Positions 35,500 through 45,600 are shown, counted from the first letter of the stretch. The stretch is 64,000 bases of DNA from Haematococcus lacustris (GCA_030144725.1 JASKMD010000026.1:8274100-8338099); one strand, 5' to 3'. Translations and numbers: made by a program. The notes: generated by a model from the sequence alone, not told the origin.

Positions 35500-35859
35500 T
35501 AGTGGCACCACGCAAGCCCCCACGCAGCCACACAGCCTGCAGCCTCAGGGGCAGGGCCCAGCACTCCCCCGCCAGCCAAGCGGAGCAAGCGCACCAAGGT
35601 TGAGCCAGAGGCATCTGAGCCCACCAAGGCTGCCAAGGCCAAGCCAACACCACAGCCAGGCAGGTGGCTGGACAGGGACTGCAATGCAGCATTGAACATG
35701 CAGCGCATTGGGGAGAGCAGGTGGCGCCCGCTGGAGCTGTGCTACTGGCCAGAGCAGGGAGCTGTGCCAGCCAAGGGCAAGGAGTACCCTGGCCTGGGCT
35801 ACAAGCGGCTACGAGACAAGCCACCCAAGGCCCAGCAGCAGCCTGCTGAGGCACAGTAG
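35500..35859 (+). pseudogene. Fanzor/TnpB-like nuclease C-terminal remnant
   Basis: Homology starts at AGTGGCACCACGCAAGCC, the nucleotide equivalent of the VAPRKPP block in the 46 kb copy. It continues through the NLS-like PPPAKRSKRTKVE and Lys-rich linker, GRWLDRDCNAALNMQRIGES, the WRPLELCYWPEQ tail and YKRLRDKPPKAQQQPAEAQ, stopping at 35857-35859. The first part of the linker is in another frame than the end, so a frameshift has occurred. No upstream domain is present. It lies about 400 bp after the NUP58 stop. Confidence 0.75.
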
Positions 35860-36066
35860 CGTGTGCCCCCCACTCTGAGCTGTCATCAGCTCACAATCAG
35901 TGCATGATATTTAAGCCAACTCTAGGCAACAGTGTAGGTGGTAGGCATTCATGCACTATGTCCATGTGCAATGGGTGTACTCCACTGTGGAGTCTCCACA
36001 CAGCCCATTAACACCACTTGGGTCGGGCGACTATTGCCCACTAGTGGTCCCTGGTGGTCCGGCTCG
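35860..36066 (+). ncRNA. Candidate guide-RNA scaffold, second plus-strand copy
   Basis: The hairpin at 35876-35893 is identical to the one at 22717-22734. It is followed by AATCAGTGCATG, GTGTAGGTGGTAGGC and CACTTGGGTCGGGCG, ending at CCCTGGTGGTCCGGCTC. Conservation downstream of a broken ORF, beginning 16 nt after the stop, is the main evidence. Transcription is unproven. Confidence 0.45.
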
Positions 36067-36583
36067 AATGTTGTAAAAATGCAACCTAAATATCTCGACC
36101 ATGTCTTGCATAAGCTGCGCAACAATCAATCCCCCAATAGCCATGAGTAACCACAAGTAGCGTGTTGTTTTGTCACACGCGCCGTTATTTCCTTTTCAAT
36201 CCCTACCGCCCTATATACGCCCCAACCATATTGCGCGCACGAGTGCTGTGAGACCTTCTTACGCGTGCGCTAATGCTCCGTCTATGCGAAGTAACCACGC
36301 CGCTGCCGATTCGTAATAGAACGGCAAGTGCTGTGCTTGCGGGATGCTGCTGGCTATGCAGTCCTCACAGCTCGGTGACTTCAATTGGCCGGCTCACATA
36401 GCAGTCTCTTTGGACCCTACAGGCACCCAAAACCCAATTGCAAGAAGTCGCAGATATGTCCTTGAGTCGCCTACAAGGTACTAGCCGTGCAAGCAAACCC
36501 CATCAGACAATGCAAGCAAGCATGTTGAGTTTTTGCATTGCAATGCAACGTATTGAGCAGGGGACATGCGCAAAGAATGCGAG
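36067..36583. other. Unassigned region
   Basis: No supported gene is seen. The sequence is AT-richer than its neighbours around 36070-36270. It might contain the promoter of the exon proposed at 36584. Confidence 0.3.
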
Positions 36584-36745
36584 ATGGGCTCCCTTGGCTC
36601 ATCGGTTCTCCTCTGCGACGGCGTGGCCGACTTAGGACCAGGGTCAGCATTGTCGCTGAGCATGCTGGGCTTTGACTCAGATAAGCTCCACCATCTTCAA
36701 ACTCAGGCCCTATCACCTTCTGGCGAGCAATTCCTCAAGGCCCAA
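36584..36745 (+). CDS. Possible first coding exon, gene unknown
   Basis: ATG at 36584 opens 54 codons (MGSLGSSVLLCDGVADLGPG onward, ending SGEQFLKAQ) up to a good donor GTGAGT, phase 0. Composition looks coding, with a helical Leu/Gln segment. Its partner exons are unresolved. The coiled-coil gene at 43.3-45.6 kb enters in phase 0 and is a candidate continuation, with transposon copies lying between, but nothing proves the link. Confidence 0.35.
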
Positions 36746-37059
36746 GTGAGTAATTTGCTGCTCTACTCCTCACAGCGGTAACGCTATTGTGTGCGACCGG
36801 CAACGCTCTCGAGTACACCTGCATCTGTGTCTGTACCGTACATGTTGCTAGTGCTGTTCGTGACACCTTTCATGACACATGTGCGGTGTCCTGCCACATT
36901 CACGTGACCTTTATCACAGCATTGTACCCAGAAAGGGCAGCGGGCGAGGGTGAACACATAGCGAGAATGAGTTGTATTGGTGCTATGTGCTACTCATGCA
37001 ACATCTCTATCCATCTTCATTCTGGTGCCATCGAATCTGGCGCACTGTCATGGTAAGCA

Positions 37060-37140
37060 GCAGAGACTGCAGCGGAGCCTCGATGTCGGACCTGGTGACC
37101 GAGCTGCAGGAGGATGGCACAGGGAACTATCAGGGACATG
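37060..37140 (+). repeat. Exon-like SMSDLV-ELQEDGTG block, copy 1
   Basis: This encodes ASMSDLVTELQEDGTG. A second copy with ASMSDLVAELQEDGTG lies at about 39180-39240. Each is preceded by an AG and followed by a possible donor, but the phases of the two differ. They may be duplicated or decayed exons of one host gene. Confidence 0.5.
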
Positions 37141-37451
37141 GTCTCAGCAGCCCATGGATGATGAGCCCCACATGTGCATGATGCCTGATGTGTGCAGAAC
37201 AGGTCAGAGTCTCTAAGTTGTGCCTTCAGCGCATCAACGTCCTGCATGGTCACATGAGACTAGACATTAGGAGCCTGCTGCTCACCCGACGCCTGATGGT
37301 CCTGGTCACCAGCTTGCTTGCTAGGGCCAACAGAGCAATTTACCAGCACAGCTGGCACAGCTGGCACAGCCACTTCGCTATGTTGCACTTTGGCAATCTG
37401 CCAATCGTTCACCAGCTTGAAGCCCTACTTGCCAGGTTCTGACAGGCCTTC

Positions 37452-37491
37452 CAGCACCTTGGCCCTCAACCTTGAGCCTTCATTGCAGTCG
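37452..37491 (-). mobile_element. Solo 40-bp end of the Fanzor-like element
   Basis: It begins CAGCACCTTGGCC, like the ends at 38141, 41530 and 45772, but stops after CATTGCAGTCG. It is followed directly by GCAGCAGCTGGCGG, the sequence that flanks the other end of the 41.5-42.76 kb element. This looks like an almost complete internal deletion of an element. Confidence 0.7.
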
Positions 37492-37636
37492 CAGCAGCTG
37501 GCGGCCAGCACAGGACTGGTAAGGCAGGCATTGCCATTGGGTTAGCAGGCTCAGCCTACAGTCCGAGATGGAACATGGACAGCTACCGCACCACCAGGGT
37601 CAGCTCAACAGTGAATGCTATATGTCAGCACTTAGG
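37492..37636. repeat. Duplicated flank, partner at 42757-42906
   Basis: About 145 bp from GCAGCAGCTGGCGGCC through GTCAGCACTTAGGTCA recur nearly unchanged next to the 42.76 kb element end. Confidence 0.88.
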
Positions 37637-38140
37637 TCACACCTGGTAGGACAGGCCTTCCAGCACATTCTCAGGAAGCGCTGCACAGTCTTCCCCAATG
37701 GGCTGGAAGCTGAAGCATGGGTTGGTGTCCTAGTCCCATCACCTTTTCCATTGGGTTGGCTAGCGGGGGTGGCACTACGCATGGTGCCATGTGCACCAGG
37801 GGCATGTGCCTGCACCCAACCATCAGACCTGGGCTGACCGCCGTCCAGCCGCTGCTGGCATGCCACCTGGCCTTGATGCCCCTCCTTCCCTGATTGCCAG
37901 TACAGGCAAAGTGGGTGACAGACAACCACCAGCTGCTCCATCTCTACATAGGCTGCATGGGTACCGCATCCACTGTTGGTGACCCCCACTGGTCAAACCC
38001 AGGCCAGCTGCAGTCACACCACTTCACAGCCTCTGCTTCTTCACCTCCACTGCTGACACCCAGTCACTGGCCCTGCCCACCGCTTGAGTTATTTACACAT
38101 ACCTGCTGCATCTCTGCTGTGCGCTTCGTGGACCATCTCT

Positions 38141-38404
38141 CAGCACCTTGGCCCTCAACCTTGAGCCTTCATTGCAGTCGAACACACTAATTGTGAACCA
38201 CTACAAAACAGTGTTTTGTCTGTGTGGTGTTCCCATCGCATGGCATGCTCATGGCCTATACATGGCATACACATGGTCACGGTCGCCTACCACCTACAGC
38301 ATTGCCTGACCCCTGTGACAGGGCTACACCGTAGAGTTGGCATGACAAAACATGCACTGATTGGAAGCTGATAGCAGCTTCAAGTGGGGGGGGGGGCACA
38401 CACA
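38141..38404 (-). ncRNA. Candidate guide-RNA scaffold, minus-strand copy 1
   Basis: A conserved tail of about 260 bp follows the stop codon. The hairpin at 38364-38381 (GAAGCTG, loop CTAT, CAGCTTC on the minus strand) is followed by AATCAGTGCATG, GCCAACTCTA and TGTAGGTGGTAGGC, then an end specific to this subfamily. The stem differs from the plus-strand copies yet remains fully paired. Confidence 0.48.
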
Positions 38405-38857
38405 CTACTGTGCCACAGCAGGCTGCTGCTGCTGGGCCTTGGGTGGCTTGTCTCGCAGCCGCTTGTAGCCCAGGCCAGGGTACTCCTTGCCCTTGGCTGG
38501 CAGCTTCCCCTGCTCTGGCCAGTAGCACAGCTCCAGCGGGCGCCACTTGCTCTCCCCAATACGCTGCATGTTCAATGCTGCATTGCAGTCCCTGTCCAGC
38601 CACCTGCCTGGCTGTGGTGCTGGCTTGGCTTTGACAGCCTTGCCCTTGGCCTTGTTGGGCTCAGCTGCCGGCTCAGCCTTGGTGCGCTTGCTGCGCTTGG
38701 CTGGCAGGGGAGTGCTGGGCCCTGCCTCTGAGGCTGCTGCCTGTGTGGCTGCCTCGCGTTGTTTGCCTGGAGTCGTGATGTGACCTGCGCTGGCATGAAC
38801 AGCAGCGGTGTGAGCAGCGCGGAGCTCACTGGACTGCACAGTTGCAGCGGACCACAT
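38405..38857 (-). CDS. Fanzor/TnpB-like C-terminal ORF in non-autonomous element
   Basis: This 150-codon open frame encodes, after an element-specific start (WSAATVQSSELRAAHTAAVH), an Ala/Gly/Pro linker, a basic cluster PLPAKRSKRTKAEPAAE resembling a nuclear localisation signal, a Lys/Ala run, then GRWLDRDCNAALNMQRIGES and the conserved tail to QQQPAVAQ. Only the RuvC-III portion of the nuclease is present, so no cleavage activity is expected. The tail is extremely well conserved among copies. That suggests recent spread, or selection on the nucleotide sequence as part of the guide-RNA region, which overlaps the 3' end of the gene in known TnpB systems. No start codon is proven. Confidence 0.55.
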   Translation of the reverse strand: MWSAATVQSSELRAAHTAAVHASAGHITTPGKQREAATQAAASEAGPSTPLPAKRSKRTKAEPAAEPNKAKGKAVKAKPAPQPGRWLDRDCNAALNMQRIGESKWRPLELCYWPEQGKLPAKGKEYPGLGYKRLRDKPPKAQQQQPAVAQ

Positions 38858-39582
38858 TGCGACTACGACGAACCTCGTTTTCGCGGGCTTTCAATCGGAA
38901 GCGGCTCTTGCTCCGCGGCAATGGGCCGCTTCCTCGGAGGCATTGCGCCACTAGGCGCATATCTACTAACACCTGCTGATACCTATTAATACCCAGGAGG
39001 CGATGTCACTTAATCTCGCACTCCCAAAGGGCACTTCCAAAGGCCACCGCCAAGCACCTCCAGCACCTCAGAACAGTCCAGTACCTCAGAACAGTCCAGT
39101 GACTTGATGCAGCAGCGAGACGGGCAAGATCACAGCAGACCTAGCCAAGCGCCATCTCCTGCATGCAGGACCATCTCTCAGCTTCTATGTCGGACTTGGT
39201 GGCCGAGCTGCAGGAGGATGGCACAGGGACGTCCCTGGGTCACATGCCAGGTGGGAGGGCACACTGTAGGGCGCTAGCTCAGTACAAGCAATGTGCTTGG
39301 CCTTCAGCCCTGCGGTCTCCTGGGATTCCCTCTTGCAGTCGTGGGCCTGATTAGTTGGAACACAGCTTCAGCATGTTGGGCCCCCTTGCAGCAGACCTGA
39401 CCACATGCCACACGGCACCCCCATGGCACTCAGCAGCCTGGCTCGTGGCACACAACACTGGCAGCACTGAGGCAGCCCTAGGATGCCCTGTGTCCATGAC
39501 AGCGGCCCTGTGGCTGCGGGTACCTACCCCCTGCACTGTTGCTTGACCCCCAAGAGGGCGTCTAGCCAGTTTGGCGTCACAA

Positions 39583-39638
39583 ATATGTAAATATAAGCTT
39601 ACACAGCTCAATATGTAAATGTAAGCTTACACAGCTCA
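39583..39638. repeat. 28-bp tandem duplication
   Basis: Two copies of a unit ATATGTAAAT(A/G)TAAGC-TTACACAGCTCA lie directly next to a Fanzor-like fragment. Confidence 0.85.
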
Positions 39639-39750
39639 GGCTGCTGCTGAGCCGTGGGTGGATGATTATGCAGCCGCCTGTAGCCCAGGCCTGGGTACTC
39701 CCTGCTCTTGGCTGGCAGGTTCAGCTGCTCTGACCACCACTAGCACATCA
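39639..39750 (-). pseudogene. Diverged Fanzor-like tail fragment
   Basis: The plus-strand text with GTGGATGATTATGCAGCCGC, CTGTAGCCCAGGCCTGGGTACTCC and CTTGGCTGGCAGGTTC aligns with the C-terminal coding end of the other minus-strand copies but carries many changes and a short deletion. It is an old fragment. Confidence 0.65.
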
Positions 39751-40358
39751 GGCATGAACATCAAGTGTCAACATCAACCATCTTCAAGCACTGAGTCAGC
39801 GCTGGACTGCAGGCTGTATGCTGAGATGGCTGGTCCACTTCCCAGCTACGCTGCCTGGCCCCTTGGAAGAGCTTTCAGCCATTTAGCATGACATGCTTCC
39901 AGGATAGGCCTGGGACATGAGCATGGCCCCCATGTTGTGTGTGCTGGCATACCAGGTGGCTTCTTTACACTGGCGCACAAGCTTGAGCACCTGTCTGCAT
40001 CTCTGCAAGTGGCCGAGGGGCACGGTGGAGCGCTGCGTCAATGTGCAAACCCTACACTGGGTGGTGAGCGGCCTTGCAGGGCCCACCCTCCCTCACCTGG
40101 GAGCCCTTTGCCACCTTACCTGCCACCTCCAATGTCGCCTCTGGCATCAAACTGGACGGGGCTAGGTATGCTTGCGGACTGCTGCTGCTGCTGCTGGTGC
40201 TGCTGCTGTACAAGCCAAGACCTTGATCAAGGCAGCACCACTGTGTCCCCGCACCACACTGGCAACTGCAGACTTTACCCAAGCAATGACAGCCACAGGG
40301 TGGAGCACACACCAAGCAAGCAAAACATCACCACCTCAGAAGCCGTCCCCCTCCTCCC

Positions 40359-40579
40359 CCCTCCCTCCCTCCCTCCCTCCCTCCCTCCCTCCCTCCCTCC
40401 CTCCCTCCCTCCCTCCCTCCCTCCCTCCCTCCCTCCCTCCCTCCCTCCCTCCCTCCCTCCCTCCCTCCCTCCCTCCCTCCCTCCCTCCCTCCCTCCCTCC
40501 CTCCCTCCCTCCCTCCCTCCCTCCCTCCCTCCCTCCCTCCCTCCCTCCCTCCCTCCCTCCCTCCCTCCCTCCCTCCCTC
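40359..40579. repeat. CCCT tetranucleotide microsatellite, about 55 units
   Basis: An uninterrupted CCCT (AGGG on the other strand) array of about 220 bp. The SLPP/GREG open frames through it are artefacts of the repeat. Confidence 0.98.
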
Positions 40580-40954
40580 ATCATTTGCAGGTCATTCCCA
40601 CTGTGCCAGCATCACTCATCTATAGGCACAGCAGCTGGTTCACTGTCCAGTTTTGCACCAATTGTGTACAGGGGATGGGTGGATGCCAAGCCCACCAGAA
40701 GCAACGCAGCCAGCCATCCCTGGTGCCGTCGCTCCCCCGACAAGTAAGGCTGACCACTGGCACTCAAGAGTTTCACAGACGATAACTGAACTGCATTAGA
40801 GAAAAACTGGTTGCTGGGCACTAGGGTGCTGAGCAGAAGCAGCAGCCTCTAGCACACTAGTGTGAACATTAGGCTCTATTCACACTGTTGCTTACGTGAG
40901 AGCATGTGTTTCATGCCAACGGTGTCCCACCCCACCTCCAGATTGGGCTGGGGC

Positions 40955-41140
40955 CAAGGGATCACAGAGGCATCCGCGAACCCCTGTGCTTGCATAGTTA
41001 CTATTTGTGAAGCGGCCAGGCTCCCTTTCTCAGTTCTTTACCTGTGCCTATTCAAGAGTACCTTTTTCTAATCAGGCAAACAAAACTCATTAACATGGAA
41101 CAACCTGTTTGCATGTGGGTCATCTCACTCAGCTACTCTT
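40955..41140. repeat. Direct repeat, partner at 41295-41481
   Basis: About 185 bp containing GATCACAGAGGCATCC, CTCAGTTCTTTACCTGTG, AATCAGGCAAACAAAACTCA and ATGGAACAACCTGTTTGC recur in the same order and spacing at 41295-41481 with roughly one change in ten. No coding potential is recognised. The second copy ends just before the element inserted at 41530. Confidence 0.88.
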
Positions 41141-41294
41141 GATGACTACAGCCCTCACACCGGTGGCACTCTTTCCCAATAGACCACTGGGCACCTCACC
41201 AAAACCAACACCTTAATGCTAAAAGGGTTACAGGGTGCAGGGCTAGGAAGGCCGTCAGAGAGGTGAGGCAGGGGACCTTTTTCCAATCAGTGGA

Positions 41295-41481
41295 GCCAAA
41301 GGATCACAGAGGCATCCACCAACCCCTGTGCTTGCATACTTACTGTTTGTGAAATGGCCAAGCTCCTTTTCTCAGTTCTTTACCTGTGCCTATTCACCAG
41401 TACCTTTTTCCAATCAGGCAAACAAAACTCATTCAACATGGAACAACCTGTTTGCTAGTGGGTACTCTCACTCAGCTACTC
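41295..41481. repeat. Direct repeat, partner at 40955-41140
   Basis: This is the second copy of the 185-bp block, 155 bp after the first. Confidence 0.88.
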
Positions 41482-41529
41482 CAAACAAGTTGAGGCATCT
41501 GGGCAGACCTGCGCACCGTCACCATTACC

Positions 41530-41794
41530 CAGCACCTTGGCCCTCAACCTTGAGCCTTCATTGCAGTCGAACACACTAATTGTGAACCACTACAAAACAG
41601 TGTTTTGTCTGTGTGGTGTTCCCATCGCATGGCATGCTCATGGCCTATACATGGCATACACATGGTCATGGTCGCCTACCACCTACAGCATTGCCTGACC
41701 CCTGTGACAGGGCTACACAGTAGAGTTGGCATGACAAAACATGCACTGATTGGAAGCTGATAGCAGCTTCAAGTGGGGGGGGGGGGCACACACA
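41530..41794 (-). ncRNA. Candidate guide-RNA scaffold, minus-strand copy 2
   Basis: The conserved tail after the stop has its hairpin at 41753-41770 and the same AATCAGTGCATG and GGTGGTAGGC blocks as copy 1. The low-coordinate end is CAGCACCTTGG. Confidence 0.48.
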
Positions 41795-42052
41795 CTACTG
41801 TGCCACAGCAGGCTGCTGCTGCTGGGCCTTGGGTGGCTTGTCTCGCAGCCGCTTGTAGCCCAGGCCAGGGTACTCCTTGCCCTTGGCTGGCAGCTTCCCC
41901 TGCTCTGGCCACCAGCACAGCTCCAGCGGGCGCCACTTGCTCTCCCCAATACGCTGCATGTTCAGCGCTGCGTTACAGTCCCTGTCCAGCCACTGCTGGC
42001 TGGGCAGGGGCACGCAGGGGGAGTGGGGGTAGGGGTGCAGCATCCAGTGCAC
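41795..42052 (-). pseudogene. Fanzor-like tail with replaced 5' part
   Basis: The frame contains WLDRDCNAALNMQRIGES and the conserved tail to QQQPAVAQ, with CWWPEQ in place of CYWPEQ. Upstream sequence (PYPHSPCVPLPSQQ) is not homologous to the usual linker. An acceptor-like CAG directly precedes TGGCTGGACAGG, so the block may be used as a spliced exon, but no partner exon was found. Confidence 0.6.
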
Positions 42053-42756
42053 GGGGAGGCTGCACGGCTGGAGGTGTAGGGGCGCTGGGGTACCCCGGGG
42101 TGGAGTAGCCCACTAGGCATGTCAGGAAAATCCTGAGCACATACAGTGACGCGATGACGCGGAGCTGGCTGTGCACCCCAGCCCTCAGCTGGAAATGTGC
42201 CAGTAGCTTTCGCTTCGTCTTCTTGCAGCCGCGCAGCACGGCGCCACCCGGGACTTTGATGACCTGCAGGAAATTACGAGCAACACTTTGACAGGCCGGC
42301 ACACAAGGCGGGGACACAAATAGTGCGGGGACACATTGCGGGGGCATACAAGGCGGGGGTGCGTACCTGTCGGCGCTGGGTTTTCCATTCAGCCCTTCGC
42401 TCCTCGCGTTGTTTACCTGGAGGGGTGATATGACCTGCGCTGGCATGAACAGCAGCGGTGTGAGCAGCGCGGAGCTCACTGGACTGCACAGTTGCAGCGG
42501 ACCACACTGTGACTACGACGAACCTCGTTTTCGCGGGCTTTCAACCGGAAGCGGCTCTTGCTCCGCGGCAATGGGCCGCTTCCTCGGAGGCATTGCGCCA
42601 CTAGGCGCATATCTACTAACACCTGCTGATACCTATTAATACCCAGGAGGCGATGTCACTTAATCTCGCACTCCCAAAGGGCACTTCCAAAGGCCACCGC
42701 CAAGCACCTCCAGCACCTCAGAACAGTCCAGTACCTCAGAACAGTCCAGTGACTTG

Positions 42757-42906
42757 TTGCAGCAGCTGGCGGCCAGCACAGGACTGGTAAGGCAGGCATT
42801 GCCATTGGGTTAGCACGCTCAGCCTACAGTCCGAGATGGAACATGGACAGCTACCGCACCACCAGGGTCAGCTCAACAGTGAATGCTATATGTCAGCACC
42901 TAGGTC
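42757..42906. repeat. Duplicated flank, partner at 37492-37636
   Basis: Matches the 37.5 kb block and joins the 42.76 kb element end. Confidence 0.88.
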
Positions 42907-43265
42907 AACACCATTACCCAGTACCATTCACCTTCACCTGTCCTACACGTGTGTCTTACAATGCACTGCTTGTTGCTTAGCCTACCATTACTCAATCCAT
43001 TCTTTGCCAATCCTTGCCATGACCTTGGCATGTGTAACCCCCTGAGCAGTGTGTAGCTGTGTGTTGTGCTCAGCCTCAGTGACACCCCCACGCCTGACTA
43101 GGCAGCGCGCCCTACTGGCTTGCAGCACCCGCCCTCCCAGTTGGCCCAGGCCCGTTTCTAAGTACCTTAGTGTTGCTGCGCCGCCAGGGTCAGTACAAGC
43201 TCTCAACTGTGCCTCCAGCATCCCACTCTGCCCTTCGCTGAACTGCATGGGCTGCGCCGCAGGTC

Positions 43266-45600
43266 TGGTCCAGGCCCCACACCTTGTGACCAGCGCCTGG
43301 CAGCAGTGGCAGCCACCCTTACCCACCTCCGGCACCAGCTCCCCCGGGCTCCCTTGCACCCTGCTTCCCCAGGACTCCCAGCCTCACTGCCCATCAACAG
43401 CCTGTCTAGCCCCTGACGCCAGTGCTGTGTGCGGCAAGCGGCGCCGTGAGCAGCATGCACCCCCCATCTCTCAAGACTGCATAGAGCGCCCACGGAGCTC
43501 CAGCGGGCTGAGCAACACCAGCAAGGTCAGCAACATACCTATAATCAAGCTTTGCCACACACCTGTTTCTTCATGTCATGTAGGGTCCTGCTTGGTGCTC
43601 TTGGCATGCCCAGCTCTGCCACATGAGCCAGCTCTGCCACCCTTGCTGCGATGGCACTCAGCATGGCCAGCATCAGCAAACTTGGCGGCGTTGACGTGCT
43701 GGGAAGGCTAGCAGGGGGGTTGGGCAAGCAGAGTAAAGGGCGTCTGGCTATGCACGTGCATCAGGCTGCTGGGGTTGTAGGGGGCCCTACCAACAACCCC
43801 TCAAGCACAGATGTGCAATGGCTTTGGGGCAACACCACACCAGGGGCGCAGGCATGCAGGGCAGCAGATGCACATGCTGATTAAGCTGTCACGACATGTC
43901 ACATGCTGATTAGGCTGTGCTGTCACGGTTGCAGGAGACAGACATGCAGCATGCTGCAGACCCACACCTCAGCGCCCTGTGCGCAGAGCAGGCACAGCTC
44001 ATCAAGAGGCTGCAAGACGAGAAGCAGCTGCTTGTGTCACACTCCATGGTGAGCCCATGCTGCCCATGCAGCGCATGCCCGGATTTATGCCGCCAACTGT
44101 GCACAATTGAGTGCCATGCCTGTGCCGATCGTCAGTTACCATAGGACACCACAATTGCTCACATGTCACCTTTTCCATCACTTTAGTTTTCACTCTTTAT
44201 TCCGTTCTCACTCTACACAGTCCGTGCCTGGCCAGCCAGCATGAAGGGCAAGCCAGAGCAGGTGATCGCCTAGCCAGTTTGGACGAAGTGCCATGCCGCA
44301 TGTCAGCACCTAGGTCACACCTGGTCACACCTAGTCAGTGCGCTGCCAGCATGCACAATCCGCGCCCCACTGTCCTGCAAGCTTGTGAAAGCAGGTGGCT
44401 GTGAAGCCTCATATTTGTGCATTGAACCAGAACTTCTCATTGACCCTAGGGCTGGTGAGCTCAGCCAGCTCTTGGGGAGGGAGATGCACATGGCCCTGTT
44501 TCAGTGGCCACGCGCGCCTGCAGTCCTCACTGCCTCTCCTGTAGGGACTCTACGGCTGTCTCTGCAGGCTTCAAGCAGGTTAAGAGGGGTATGTGGCGCC
44601 CTGTGGGCTCAGGGTGGTGGCACCGGGCATGGTGCCATGTGCACCAGGGGTGTGTGCCTGCACCTGCCCTAGTATAGCCCAACCCTCTGGCCTAGGGTGA
44701 CCGCTGACATCAATGACTGCTCTGCCATTCATGTTCATTTCTGCAGGCCCTCTCCGCTCGCCTTGCTGCCCTGGAGGGCCCTGCGGCCTGCACTGGCACT
44801 GGGTACCCTGCGCCCTCCGGCTCCCTGGCCATGTGCGCCCCTGCCTGGCAAGCCACCCCTAGCACCGCCTCCCAGCACCCCTGCACTGGCCTGTACCCTC
44901 CGCATCCTGTGCCACCAGCTCCCGCAGCAGTCCAAGCGCCGGCACCAGCGGCACGCCTGCGTCTCCACCACTGCCTGGAGACTGGCATGTGCAATGGCAC
45001 CAGCCCGCCCGCTCCAAACACGCCGGCATGCATCAGCCCGTGCCCCACGCCAGCCCCACACGCTCCTGCCACTGCAACCGCTGGATGCATGCTAGGTCAG
45101 TCAGCAGGTCGCCTCCTGCTGCCTGACTGTCCTGACACCTTGGATGTCAACTGCAGCCGTCACATGCTTGCATGCAAGCATTGCATATAGCCACACGAAG
45201 TCACAACTGGTGTCTGACATGCTGCTTTCTCCCCGCTCAGGGCTCTTCTCATGCCGGTGCAGGGGCATCAACCTCAGGGGCGCTGCATGCTAGCCATGCA
45301 GCTGCTCCTGGCCCGGCCTACACTGGCTTGGAGTGGCCCCAGCTGCGCACACAACAGCTGGCGTCTGGGATGTGCGGGACATTGCCAGCAGCCCTGCAGC
45401 AGTCCGCACCAGCCCTCCTGCACCAGGCACCCGCCCCAGACCCGCACACAGCAGTGTCACACCAGGCCAGGGTGGCCATGCAGCACGCCCATGTGGTGGG
45501 CCCCATGCCACAAGACGGCCTAATGGCGCAGCTGGCAGCACAGATGGAGGTGGCTCGGGCTGCCCTGCAGCACCTTCGCTGCACTCGGAGCCAAGAGTGA
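43266..45600 (+). CDS. Probable coiled-coil, Pro/Ala-rich nuclear protein (partial model)
   Basis: Four exons agree in phase: one ending at 43525 (start uncertain, about 43266), then 43935-44048, 44747-45095 and 45263-45600. The first contains a basic GKRRREQHAPP segment (nuclear-signal-like) and SSSGLSNTSK. The second is a clear coiled coil (LSALCAEQAQLIKRLQDEKQ). The third starts ALSARLAALEG and becomes Pro/Ala/Cys-rich. The last is Ala/Gln-rich and ends MAQLAAQMEVARAALQHLRC. The acceptor at 45262 was chosen because the nearer AG at 45240 breaks the frame. In the first exon a competing frame also looks helical, so its reading is unsure. The 5' end is unresolved. The Fanzor-like element end lies only 172 bp after the stop. 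Function is unknown. Confidence 0.48.

Larger units (their letters stand above)
38141..39106 (-). mobile_element. Non-autonomous Fanzor-like element, about 0.97 kb
   Basis: It shares both ends with the 41530-42756 element: CAGCACCTTGGCC on the low-coordinate side and CAGTCCAGTGACTTG on the other. In minus-strand order it contains about 350 bp of 5' sequence (38759-39106, nearly identical in the other copy), a Fanzor-like C-terminal ORF (38405-38857), a hairpin (38364-38381) and a 260-bp conserved tail. The GGACCATCTCTCAGC motif occurs both just outside the low end and about 60 bp beyond the high end. No clean target-site duplication could be fixed. Confidence 0.75.
41530..42756 (-). mobile_element. 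Non-autonomous Fanzor-like element, about 1.23 kb
   Basis: It has the same ends as the 38141-39106 element and the same 5' third (42409-42756 matches 38759-39106) and 3' tail (41530-41808). Between them is a different middle. The linker and basic cluster are replaced by about 400 bp of unrelated sequence (42000-42400), including tandem GCGGGGACACA-like repeats. The RuvC-III block begins QQWLDRD instead of GRWLDRD. Two family members thus share termini but differ internally. Confidence 0.75.

Noticed and set aside
40172..40785. SLPP and GREG repeat proteins across the CCCT array
   Set aside because: Any long tetranucleotide array is open in several frames; there is no gene evidence.
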